DNA of 64,000 nucleotides from Intrasporangiaceae bacterium URHB0013 (GTDB lineage Bacteria > Actinomycetota > Actinomycetes > Actinomycetales > Dermatophilaceae), in NCBI GenBank assembly GCA_000620545.1, contig JIBA01000012.1, positions 310,001-374,000 of the forward strand, written 5' to 3'. A program made the position numbers and the translations under genes. Position 1 is the first letter of the stretch; every line of letters starts with the position of its first letter. The notes under the pieces were generated by a model. The model was not told the origin of the DNA. It saw only the letters and a list, made by a program, of their open reading frames with translations, and did no database searches. Positions 26,810 through 34,408 of the stretch are shown here, piece after piece.

Positions 26810-27679
26810 ATGGGCACCACTCTCGAGACCCGCTTCGACACGACGGGTCCCATCAACCTCAAGGTCGAGCTCCTCGTAGGCGACCTGACCCTCACCGTCG
26901 GCGACGGCCCGACGACGATCGTCCGCCTCCACCCGCGCGGCAAGCACGGCGACGAGGTCGCCGAGAAGTTCACGGTCGAGGCACACGGCAACGATGTCGT
27001 CGTGCTGGCACCGAAGCTGCGCGACGGCTTCTTCTCCCTCGGCACCAAGGGCTCCGTCGACGTCGAGATCGAGCTGCCCTCGGCCAGCGCGGTCGACGCC
27101 AGGACCGGCGCCGGTGACATCGCCGCTGCCGGGCTGCTCGGCGAGGTCCGCGCGGCCACGGGGGCAGGCGACCTGACCTTCCACGAGGTCGCCGGCGCCC
27201 GGCTCAAGTCGGGCTCCGGCGACATCACGCTCCAGTCGACGAGCCGCGACCTCGACGCCAAGACCGGCTCCGGTGACATCACCGTCGGCGCGGGCGGCGG
27301 ACGTCTCGACCTCGTCTCCGGCAGTGGCGACATCACGCTGCGGCGCTCCGACGCGGCCGTCAAGGCGAAGACCGGTTCGGGCGACCTGCAGATCGGCGCC
27401 TCGACCGGCGACCTCGAGCTGACGACCGGCACGGGAGACGTCAGCCTCGACGGCGTGCACGGCGGCGAGGTCCGGGCCCGGACCGGCACGGGCGACGTCA
27501 CCATCGCGGTCGCCCACGGGGTTGCGGCCTACCTCGACCTCAACACCGTCACCGGTGACGTCGACATCGACCTCGAGGAGACGTCGGGCCCCGGTGACGC
27601 CGAGGCCCAGGCGCGCCTCGTCGTGCACTCGGGGAGCGGCGACATCCGGGTCAAGCGGGCGCAGGTGAGCCTCGCATGA
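26810..27679 (+). CDS. DUF4097 beta-solenoid repeat protein
   Basis: A 289-residue protein whose C-terminal two-thirds is an array of about nine imperfect 20-residue repeats with the core SGSGDI/TGTGDV (for example KTGSGDITVG, VSGSGDITLRR, RTGTGDVTIAV). This is the DUF4097 (head-domain-like) right-handed beta-helix pattern found in cytoplasmic and membrane proteins of many bacteria. There is no signal peptide. Function is unknown. The start at 26810 follows AAGGGGAC. It overlaps the next small gene by 4 nt (ATGA) and follows the RHH gene, so the three are likely one operon. Confidence 0.85.
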   Translation: MGTTLETRFDTTGPINLKVELLVGDLTLTVGDGPTTIVRLHPRGKHGDEVAEKFTVEAHGNDVVVLAPKLRDGFFSLGTKGSVDVEIELPSASAVDARTGAGDIAAAGLLGEVRAATGAGDLTFHEVAGARLKSGSGDITLQSTSRDLDAKTGSGDITVGAGGGRLDLVSGSGDITLRRSDAAVKAKTGSGDLQIGASTGDLELTTGTGDVSLDGVHGGEVRARTGTGDVTIAVAHGVAAYLDLNTVTGDVDIDLEETSGPGDAEAQARLVVHSGSGDIRVKRAQVSLA

Positions 27680-27966
27680 GCGCCGGAACCCTGAGCCTGT
27701 CGCCGCAGGAGGCGATCGCCCGCGACCGCATCGTCGAGCGCGTCGCCGCCCGCCACCACGCCCCCAAGGCCGGCCGCACCCGCCGGCACGTCCGGGCCGC
27801 GCTCCTCCTGCGCAGCCTCGCCGAGCGGCTCGACCCCTCCGGCGAGCGGGCCGAGCGGGCGCAGCGGCCGGGCCGGGCCGAGCTGCACGTGGTTCCGGCC
27901 CCGCGCGCCGGGAGTCCCCGGCCCTGGGCGGCGGCCCCTCGGCGGGCCCCGCACCGGCACACCTGA
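27676..27966 (+). CDS. Small basic protein downstream of DUF4097 gene
   Basis: This 96-residue open frame begins at an ATGA overlap with the preceding stop. The N-terminal half forms predicted helices (LSPQEAIARDRIVERVAARHH, HVRAALLLRSLAERLDPSG) and the rest is Arg/Pro-rich and probably disordered. I recognise no family. Its reality rests on the 4-nt overlap and the strong hairpin terminator just after the stop, which ends the operon here. Confidence 0.6.
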   Translation: MSAGTLSLSPQEAIARDRIVERVAARHHAPKAGRTRRHVRAALLLRSLAERLDPSGERAERAQRPGRAELHVVPAPRAGSPRPWAAAPRRAPHRHT

Positions 27967-27988
27967 GCCCGTCCTCCTGCCCCTCTCC

Positions 27989-28022
27989 GCGGAGCCCGTC
28001 GACAGCCGTCGGCGGGCTCCGC
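27989..28022 (+). terminator. 15-bp hairpin terminator after the RHH-DUF4097 operon
   Basis: GCGGAGCCCG (27989-27998) pairs with CGGGCTCCGC (28013-28022). The inner bases T-CGAC and GTCG-G continue the stem through one T-G wobble to a 4-nt AGCC loop. There is no T-tract, as is common in actinobacteria. Confidence 0.82.
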
Positions 28023-28104
28023 GCCGGGCGCGCGACGTATCCGGTCACCTGGCCCCCGGCCCACCGCGGGTCGCAGGGATGGTGGACCGTGCGACGATCG
28101 GGAC

Positions 28105-28728
28105 ATGTACGTGCCCAGGGCCAACGCCATGGCCGACCCCGACGTCGCGGCGTTCCTCGACGCGCACTCCGCGGCGCGCCTCGTGACCGTCGGCCGCGAT
28201 GGCAGGCCGGACTCGACGCTGCTGCCGGTCCTCGTCGCCGGCGAGCGCGTCATCGGCCACCTGGCCCGCGCCAACCCCCACTGCAGCCGCATCGCCCCGG
28301 CCTCGCCCGGTCTCCTCGTCGTCAGCGGTGCGGACGCCTACGTCTCGCCCGCCTGGTATGCCACCAAGGCCTCGCACGGACGCGTCGTCCCGACGTGGAA
28401 CTACAGCGAGGTCCAGCTGCGTGGCGCGGTCACCGTCCACGACGACCCCGACTGGGTGCTCGACGTCGTCACCCGGCTCACGGAGCGTCATGAGACCGGT
28501 CGGGAGCGCCCTTGGTCCGTCGGCGACGCGCCGGCCCCGTACGTCCGTGGGCAGCTGCGTGCCATCGTCGGCATCGAGCTCGTCGTCGAGTCCGTCGAGG
28601 GCAAGGCGAAGCTCAGCCAGAACCGGTCCGACGCGGACCGCGAGGGGGTGATCGGCGGACTGCGGGTCGAGGGCGGCGTCGCGGCGCACATGGTCGCCGA
28701 CGACATGGAGCGCTCCCTGCGCGGCTGA
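28105..28728 (+). CDS. PaiB-family FMN-binding negative regulator-like protein
   Basis: The 207-residue protein begins MYVPRANAMADPD and has FLDAHSAARLVTVGRDGRPDSTLLPV, HLARANPHC, AYVSPAWYATKASHGRVVPTWNYSEVQLRGA and, near the end, GKAKLSQNRSDADREGVIGGL. These are the signature blocks of PaiB, a split-barrel FMN-binding protein first described as a negative regulator of sporulation and protease genes in Bacillus. Here it is probably a flavoprotein of unknown substrate rather than a proven regulator. It has the family's normal length. Confidence 0.88.
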   Translation: MYVPRANAMADPDVAAFLDAHSAARLVTVGRDGRPDSTLLPVLVAGERVIGHLARANPHCSRIAPASPGLLVVSGADAYVSPAWYATKASHGRVVPTWNYSEVQLRGAVTVHDDPDWVLDVVTRLTERHETGRERPWSVGDAPAPYVRGQLRAIVGIELVVESVEGKAKLSQNRSDADREGVIGGLRVEGGVAAHMVADDMERSLRG

Positions 28729-28801
28729 GGGCGCGGAAGGCATCGGCGCCGAGAAACCTTGCGGCACAGAGCTGCACACGCATGTCCAATGCATCCGTGC
28801 G

Positions 28802-28840
28802 CCACAGATGCCCCACAGGCGCAGACGCGACCGTAGGGGC
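28802..28840 (+). promoter_or_regulatory. PhoP-box-like leaderless promoter of the small secreted-peptide gene
   Basis: CCACAGA (28802) and CCACAGG (28813) form a 7-4-7 direct repeat ending exactly 21 nt before ATG 28841. GACCGT lies at -12 to -7. The block ACAGATGCCCCACAGG differs at one base from the repeat at 18205-18220 before the response-regulator gene, and the start region matches that at 20898. Confidence 0.72.
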
Positions 28841-29134
28841 ATGGACACGACACCCCGCCCCGGACACGTCCCTTCGACCTTTCGCTCCACGCTGCGTCGT
28901 GGCCTCGGCGCCGCAGGCGCTGCAGTGGCCGTCGCGTTCGTCGGCACCACGGCCCTCGGGGCCGGGCAGGCCCACGCGGCAGGCGTCGCCGGTGGCCTGA
29001 CGCCCGTGCACACTGCCGGCGAGCCCGCCCCGCGCCCGCACCCCCACCATGCGGCGCACCCGGCCAACCTGCCGGCGGCGACGACGACGGCCTACCGCTA
29101 CTCGTTCCGTGACGGGCAGCTCATCCGCCTCTGA
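28841..29134 (+). CDS. Small secreted His/Pro-rich peptide of unknown function
   Basis: A 97-residue protein with an Arg-containing n-region, the hydrophobic core LGAAGAAVAVAFVGTTALGAG and a likely signal-peptidase site after QAHAA. The mature product of about 50 residues contains PAPRPHPHHAAHP and ends YRYSFRDGQLIRL. I recognise no domain. It has no ribosome-binding site but a GACCGT -10-like hexamer at the position expected for a leaderless transcript. Its promoter copies that of the glycosyltransferase at 20898. It is convergent with the flavoprotein gene at 29171. Confidence 0.72.
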   Translation: MDTTPRPGHVPSTFRSTLRRGLGAAGAAVAVAFVGTTALGAGQAHAAGVAGGLTPVHTAGEPAPRPHPHHAAHPANLPAATTTAYRYSFRDGQLIRL

Positions 29135-29170
29135 ACCAACCGGCCCCTGTCTGGCCGACGACGACAGTCC

Positions 29171-30856
29171 TCAGCGGGCAGGGTCGAGCCAGGCGTGCAC
29201 GAGCGGCACGACCGAAGCCCCCTCACCGCTCGCCGCAGCGACGCGCTTCATCGAGCCCGCGCGGATGTCGCCGGCCGCGAAGACGCCGGGCACCGTCGTC
29301 TCGAGGCTCTCCGGCGGCAGCCCGCCGCGCCAACGGTCCTGCGGCACGTCGCGTCCCGTCAGGACGAAGCCCCGTTCGTCGCGCGCGACCTCGTCCGGCA
29401 GCCAGTCGCAGTAGGGCGCCGCGCCGATGAGCAGGAAGAGGCCGCGGCAGTCACGCCGCTCCTCGGTGCCGTCGGCGGTGTTGCGCACCGTGACCCAGCC
29501 GAGCCGACCGTCCTCGCCGGGTCCGCCCTCGATGACCTCGGAGCACGCGAGGACCGAGACCCGCGGGTTGTAGGCGATCTCGCCGACGAGATAGCTCGAC
29601 ATCGTCTCGGCGAGCGACTCCCGTCGCACGAGGATCGTCACGGTCCGGGCGAAGCGGGCGAGGTGGATGGCGGCCTGTCCGGCCGAGTTGCCGCCACCGA
29701 CGACGATGACGTCGGCGCCCTCCATCTCGCGCGCGGCCGTCATGGCGCTGCCGTAGTGGACGCCGAGCCCGACGAGACGCTCGATGCCCGGTGCGTCGAG
29801 GCGCCGGTACTTGACGCCCGCCGACACGACGACGGCCCGGGCGTGGACGTCGCCGCCCTCGGTGCACAGCACGTGCGGTGTGGGAACGCCGTCGTCGTCC
29901 ACGGCTCCCGGAGTGAACGACGTGACCGGCCAGCCGGTGAAGAACTCGGTGCCGAAACGGATCGCCTGGTTGCGCGCCCGCTGGGAGAGCCGCATCCCGG
30001 AGATGCCACGGGGGAAGCCGAGGTAGTTGCGGATCATCGACGAGGTGCCGGCCTGGCCACCGATCGCCTCGGCCTCGAGGACGACCGTCGTGAGCCCCTC
30101 GGACGACGCGTAGACGGCGGCGGCCAGCCCCGCGGGCCCGGCGCCGACGATGGCCACGTCGACGACCCGGTCGACGTCGACGTCGGCGGGGCGCCCGTAG
30201 ATGCGGCTCGCGACGTCACGCACGCTGCGTGCCGTCGCGACGTGCTTGCCGAGGTCCATGACGAGCGGGTACTCCGGCGCGCCACCCCCGGCCGTGAGGT
30301 GCTCGAGCACGGCGCGCCCCTTGTCGCTGTCGGGCGCGTAGACGCGGTTCGGCATCCCCATCCGGTCGAGGTAGTCGCGGATGCCCAAGGTCAGGGCGTC
30401 CTCGACGGGGGAGACGATGGCCACCGCCACGACCTCGGGCTCCGCCACGGTCGAGCCCCAGTCGGAAAGCAGCTCGCAGATGGCCGTGTGGAACTCCTCG
30501 TCGCGGGCACCGCGCGGCGCGAGGAGGTAGGCGTCGTACTTGCCCTTGGCCATGCCACCCCGCAGCCGCTCGGCGTCCTCGCGGAAGCTCGAGACGTGGG
30601 CGGCGATCACACGCCGCGCGGTCGGCACCGTCGAGCGCCACCAGTGGAAGGCCTCGAGCACCTCGGCGTCCGGCAGGCGCGACTCGGTGACGAACATCGC
30701 GACCTGGCCGCCCTCGGCGACGACGCGCTTGGCCGCCTGCTTCGCCTCGTGCGCGGAGGTCGCGGTGGGCAGCTCGTAGTCGCGGGCGTACCGCCCGAAC
30801 TCGTCGAGCAGCTCGTCACATCGGGTCTGGGACACGAGGATGATCGCCGGCTTCAC
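29171..30856 (-). CDS. Thioredoxin-reductase-like FAD/NAD(P) oxidoreductase with N-terminal receiver-like domain, no CxxC
   Basis: A 561-residue protein. Residues about 1-125 resemble a receiver domain (AIILVSQTRCDELLDEFGRYA) but lack its acidic pocket (FVTES where Asp is expected). Residues about 130-215 look like a small alpha/beta domain. The rest is a TrxR-type two-dinucleotide fold: VAIVGAGPAGLAAAVYASSEGL (FAD), GGQAGTSSMIRNYLGFPRG, VIVVGGGNSAGQAAIHLARFA (NADPH) and VFAAGDIRAGSMKRVAAASGEG. The redox CxxC normally before the NADPH domain is replaced by YGSAMTAARE, so it cannot be a classical thioredoxin reductase. The GTG at 30856 is chosen as the first start before the receiver-like fold. 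The electron acceptor is unknown. Confidence 0.85.
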   Translation of the reverse strand: MKPAIILVSQTRCDELLDEFGRYARDYELPTATSAHEAKQAAKRVVAEGGQVAMFVTESRLPDAEVLEAFHWWRSTVPTARRVIAAHVSSFREDAERLRGGMAKGKYDAYLLAPRGARDEEFHTAICELLSDWGSTVAEPEVVAVAIVSPVEDALTLGIRDYLDRMGMPNRVYAPDSDKGRAVLEHLTAGGGAPEYPLVMDLGKHVATARSVRDVASRIYGRPADVDVDRVVDVAIVGAGPAGLAAAVYASSEGLTTVVLEAEAIGGQAGTSSMIRNYLGFPRGISGMRLSQRARNQAIRFGTEFFTGWPVTSFTPGAVDDDGVPTPHVLCTEGGDVHARAVVVSAGVKYRRLDAPGIERLVGLGVHYGSAMTAAREMEGADVIVVGGGNSAGQAAIHLARFARTVTILVRRESLAETMSSYLVGEIAYNPRVSVLACSEVIEGGPGEDGRLGWVTVRNTADGTEERRDCRGLFLLIGAAPYCDWLPDEVARDERGFVLTGRDVPQDRWRGGLPPESLETTVPGVFAAGDIRAGSMKRVAAASGEGASVVPLVHAWLDPAR

Positions 30857-30902
30857 CCCGACGATCCTAGGAGCCCCGGGCCTTGCGGAGTATGCCGTCG
30901 CC

Positions 30903-33026
30903 TCAGTCGACGACGACGGTGACGTCCTCGGGCGCGCTGAGCACCTCGACCTCGCCGTCGGCCGAGACCGCGAGGTCGATGCGACCGCCGCAGAAGCGCA
31001 GTCCCTCGACGCGCAGGGCGCCGTAGGGAGCAGGTCGCACGGGAGACAGGCGCAGGACGCGGTGGGGCGCGTCGGGCTGCGGTCGCAGCGCCACCGTGAG
31101 GAGGGCGACGGCAGACGCCGCCGACCACGCCTGCGGACGGCACGAGGCCGGGTAGGGCGTCGGTGCGCCGGCGAGGGCGAGGCCCGAGTAGAGCTCCGGC
31201 CAGCGGTAGGAGAAGGCCTCGGCCGACGCGAGCAGGGTGCGAGCGACGTCGGCCGCCTCGGCGCCGAATCCCTCACGGGACAGGCCGATCGCAGTGATGG
31301 CCGTGTCGTGGGTCCAGATCGATCCGGTGTGGTAGCCGATGGGGTTGAAGCCGCCGTTGCCGGTGCCGAGGGTGCGCACCCCGAAGGCGTCCAACAGCTC
31401 GGGGCCGGTCACCGTGGCGGCCACGGAGGCGGCCTCCTCTGCAGTCAGGACGCCGGTGCCGAGCACATGGCCCATGTTGGAGGCCAGCCCGTCGACCGCG
31501 CGCCCGGAGCCGTCGAGGGCGATGGCGAGGTGGTGGCCGGCGTCGGTGTCGACCCAGAACCGGTCGCGCAGTCGGTCCGCGAGTGCCGTCGCGGCCGCCC
31601 CGATGGCATCTGCGTCACCGTCGTGGTCGGTGCCTTCGATCCCGAGCCACCGGTAGAGGCGCGCGGCAGCACGGAGTGCCTCGACGGCATACGCCTGGGC
31701 CTCGACGAGTGCGATGGGTGCGTCGGCTACCGTGCCGTCGCGCCGACGGATCGAGTCGCCGGAGTCCTTCCAGCCCTGGTTGGCCAGGCCGGTGCCCGAC
31801 GTGTCGACGTACTTGAGCAGGCCGTCCTCGTCGGGCTGTCCGTCGCCGGTGAGCCATGCGACGGCGGACCGCAGAGCGGGCAGGAGAGGCGTGACGCGCT
31901 CGCGTGGTAGCCCCCAGTCGCAGGCATCGGCGAGCAGGCAGACCCACAGGGCGGTCGCGTCGACGGTGCCGTAGTAGACCTGTGGCAGGGCCATGCCGGT
32001 GGTGGTGTCACGGTGCACGTGGCGGCGCAGCTCGTGCGGGATCTTGCCCGGCGCCTCACCCGTGGAGGCATCGTGCGCCGTGCCCTGGCGCCGCGCGAGC
32101 GTGTGCAGCGTGCCCTCGGCGAGCTCGGTGCCGAGGGGCAGCAGCATGCGTGCCGTCCAGAGGGAGTCGCGGCCGAAGAGCGTGAGGTACCAGGGGGTCC
32201 CGGCGGCAGCAAAGACGTGCTCAGGCGATGCGGGGTCGCGCAGGAGGAGGTGGCGCAGGTCGTCCAGGCCGCGCGTGACGGTGCGCGTCAGTCGGTGGTC
32301 CTGCGCCGTGACGCACACGTCGTCCCACGTGACGGCGTCAGCGCCGGGGTCGGCGTCGAACGCCGACGCCTGGAGCCGCTCGGTGGTCACGCGCAGCCAG
32401 ACGGAGGCGGTCTTCCCCGGCTCGACGACGAGCGTGGCCTCGAGCGCGACGGAGCCGTCGTCGCGCGGCCGCGTCGACACGGTCGTGCCGGCGGGGAGCT
32501 CCACGAGCGCCACGGTCGTACGGTGCCAGTCGTCCGTGAGGACGAGACCGTCGGCTGTAGGCGTCACGGCGGTGGCCGGGCCGGTGACGCGACCGGACTT
32601 CACGGCGCCGATGTCGAGGCCGTCGCCGCCCACGACGAGACGCAGCGGAGCGTGGACGGTCTGTGCCGCGCGCGAGCTGATGCTGACCTGCTCGGTCATG
32701 GTGCGGGTACCCGAGCCCAGCAGTCGCCTGGAGCGGCGTACCTCGACCGTCGGGTCCGGCCCCGGGTTGCCGAGGCTGCGAGCGGCCCCGGCGTACTCGG
32801 CCTCCGCGCCGGACGCACGCTCCGCGACGAAGTCGGGCGCCTCGCCCGCGACGTCGAGACGCAGCGTGCCGAGAATGCGACGGTCGTCGACGTAGAGCCC
32901 GTGGCTCGTGCCGGGGACGATGTCACCCGAGCGGTCCGAGAGCACCGTCGCGTTGCCGTCGACGATGATGGACAGCTCGTGGAGCCAGGGCTGGCGAGGG
33001 GGATGCGGCGCGTGGCGCTCGGACAC
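30903..33026 (-). CDS. Amylo-alpha-1,6-glucosidase / glycogen debranching-type glycoside hydrolase
   Basis: The 707-residue cytoplasmic protein has the N-terminal debranching-enzyme domain (SIIVDGNATVLSDRSGDIVPG, GLYVDDRRIL; about 15-210). An (alpha/alpha)6-barrel follows, with AAGTPWYLTLFGRDSLWTARM, GKIPHELRRH, VYYGTVDATALWVCLLAD, GLANQGWKDSGDSIR and GYHTGSIWTHDTAI. These blocks match bacterial enzymes annotated as amylo-alpha-1,6-glucosidases that trim branched oligosaccharides. The GTG at 33026 has GGAAGG upstream. It is divergent from the lacI gene and the sugar importer, with two LacI-like operators between, so it likely processes the imported sugar. Confidence 0.88.
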   Translation of the reverse strand: MSERHAPHPPRQPWLHELSIIVDGNATVLSDRSGDIVPGTSHGLYVDDRRILGTLRLDVAGEAPDFVAERASGAEAEYAGAARSLGNPGPDPTVEVRRSRRLLGSGTRTMTEQVSISSRAAQTVHAPLRLVVGGDGLDIGAVKSGRVTGPATAVTPTADGLVLTDDWHRTTVALVELPAGTTVSTRPRDDGSVALEATLVVEPGKTASVWLRVTTERLQASAFDADPGADAVTWDDVCVTAQDHRLTRTVTRGLDDLRHLLLRDPASPEHVFAAAGTPWYLTLFGRDSLWTARMLLPLGTELAEGTLHTLARRQGTAHDASTGEAPGKIPHELRRHVHRDTTTGMALPQVYYGTVDATALWVCLLADACDWGLPRERVTPLLPALRSAVAWLTGDGQPDEDGLLKYVDTSGTGLANQGWKDSGDSIRRRDGTVADAPIALVEAQAYAVEALRAAARLYRWLGIEGTDHDGDADAIGAAATALADRLRDRFWVDTDAGHHLAIALDGSGRAVDGLASNMGHVLGTGVLTAEEAASVAATVTGPELLDAFGVRTLGTGNGGFNPIGYHTGSIWTHDTAITAIGLSREGFGAEAADVARTLLASAEAFSYRWPELYSGLALAGAPTPYPASCRPQAWSAASAVALLTVALRPQPDAPHRVLRLSPVRPAPYGALRVEGLRFCGGRIDLAVSADGEVEVLSAPEDVTVVVD

Positions 33027-33160
33027 CGAGGAGCCTTCCGTCAGGAGCGGTGATCGTTTGGCGGGCGGGGTGCCGGGGTGGGGACGCGTCCGACCGACCG
33101 GTGACGGTCCGGCCGAGGACGCTTGACCACGGGGGCAGACAAGAGCATGCTCCCTCTCGT

Positions 33161-33193
33161 ATGAACGTTCAAGTCGCTACTTTGAACGATCAA
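33161..33193. promoter_or_regulatory. Two LacI-type operators in the divergent lacI/debranching-enzyme region
   Basis: ATGAACGTTCAA (33161-33172) and TTGAACGATCAA (33182-33193) are two copies of one operator with centres 21 bp apart, two helical turns. The first contains the perfect 10-bp palindrome TGAACGTTCA. They are far more AT-rich than the surroundings and lie between the starts at 33026 (minus) and 33236 (plus). Confidence 0.8.
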
Positions 33194-33235
33194 CCCGGCC
33201 AAAGCGGCCACGATGATGCGCAAGGGAGCGTGACG

Positions 33236-34357
33236 GTGACGTCCGACGAGAGCCGCGAGCCCGTGCTCGATGCCGTCGTGGCCTCGCCGCGCCCGACGAT
33301 CGTCGACGTCGCGGAGGCTGCCGGCGTCTCGCGACAGACCGTCAGCAACGCCCTCAACCGTCCGGACAAGGTCGCCTCCGAGACCCTCGAGCGCGTGCTC
33401 CGGGAGATCGAGCGGCTGCGCTTCACACCGCACGCCTCCGCCCAGCAGCTGCGCCGACGGCGCGCATCGGCCTACGGCTTCGAGGTCAACCCGTCGGGGC
33501 ACCGGCGACTCGGCCACATCCTCGACGAGTTCCTCGTCCAGCTGACCGTGTCCGCTCCGTCGCACGCGAGCCATCTGGTCGCCTTCGCGCCCGATCCCGA
33601 CGACGTCATCGCGGGCTACCAGCAGATCCTGGCGAGTGGGCTCGTCGACGGCTTCGTCCTGGCCGACACCCGGCACGCCGACCCGCGTCCGCCGTGGCTG
33701 CTCGAGCGCAACGTGCCGTTCGTCTCGTTCGGTCGCCTGTGGGACCTGCCCGAGCTCACCCGGTGGGTCGACGTCGACGGCCGTGCCGGCGTGCTCCAGG
33801 CGGTCCGCCACCTCGCCGAGGCCGGCTATGCCCAGATCGGCTGGCTCGGCTGGCCCACCGGCTCGCCCGTCGGTGACGACCGACGCCAGGGCTGGGCCGA
33901 CGGCATCTCCGGCCTAGGGGTCTCCGGTGACGCGCCGACCGCCGAGGCGGTCCAGGACCTCGACGAGGCGACCGGCGCCGCTGCCCGACTGCTCGACCGG
34001 CTCGGACCCGACGCCGCCGTCGTCTGCGCCTCGGACCTGCTCGCGCTCGGCGTCCTGCGCGCTGCCCGCAACAGAGGCCTCGAGCCCGGGCGCGACGTGG
34101 GTGTCGTCGGGTTCGACGACACCGACGTCGCCGCCGCCATGCAGCTGACCAGCGTGCACCAGCCCGTGGCCGAGGCCGCCCGCAGCGCGTGGGACATGCT
34201 CGTGGGCCCCGTGTCGACCCCCGGGCCGGTGCTCCTCGAACCGTTCCTCACCGTGCGCGCCTCGAGCCGCCGCGACCCGACAGGGCTCGAGGGTGCAGGC
34301 ACCCGAGCCACCCCCGAGCACGGGTGGGCCGACGACCCACCCGGGACACGTCACTGA
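33236..34357 (+). CDS. LacI-family transcriptional regulator of the sugar-uptake locus
   Basis: The 373-residue protein starts with a LacI helix-turn-helix (TIVDVAEAAGVSRQTVSNALN, about 22-42) and hinge helix (FTPHASAQQLRRRRA). The periplasmic-binding-protein-like sensor domain follows (GFVLADTRHADPR, VVCASDLLALGVLRAARNRGLEPG, VVGFDDTDVAAAM). It should repress the divergent debranching-enzyme gene and the importer downstream until the cognate sugar binds. The GTG at 33236 is chosen because GGGAG lies 7 nt upstream; GTG 33230 is too close. Two operator copies lie just before it. It is followed after 51 bp by the binding-protein gene. Confidence 0.9.
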   Translation: MTSDESREPVLDAVVASPRPTIVDVAEAAGVSRQTVSNALNRPDKVASETLERVLREIERLRFTPHASAQQLRRRRASAYGFEVNPSGHRRLGHILDEFLVQLTVSAPSHASHLVAFAPDPDDVIAGYQQILASGLVDGFVLADTRHADPRPPWLLERNVPFVSFGRLWDLPELTRWVDVDGRAGVLQAVRHLAEAGYAQIGWLGWPTGSPVGDDRRQGWADGISGLGVSGDAPTAEAVQDLDEATGAAARLLDRLGPDAAVVCASDLLALGVLRAARNRGLEPGRDVGVVGFDDTDVAAAMQLTSVHQPVAEAARSAWDMLVGPVSTPGPVLLEPFLTVRASSRRDPTGLEGAGTRATPEHGWADDPPGTRH

Positions 34358-34408
34358 CCCAACGGCAGCGCCGCAGAACCACCACCACACCCGAAACAGG
34401 AGACATCG

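Noticed and set aside
26173-27966. Toxin-antitoxin module headed by the RHH protein
   Set aside because: The following products are a DUF4097 repeat protein and a small basic protein; neither resembles a known toxin.
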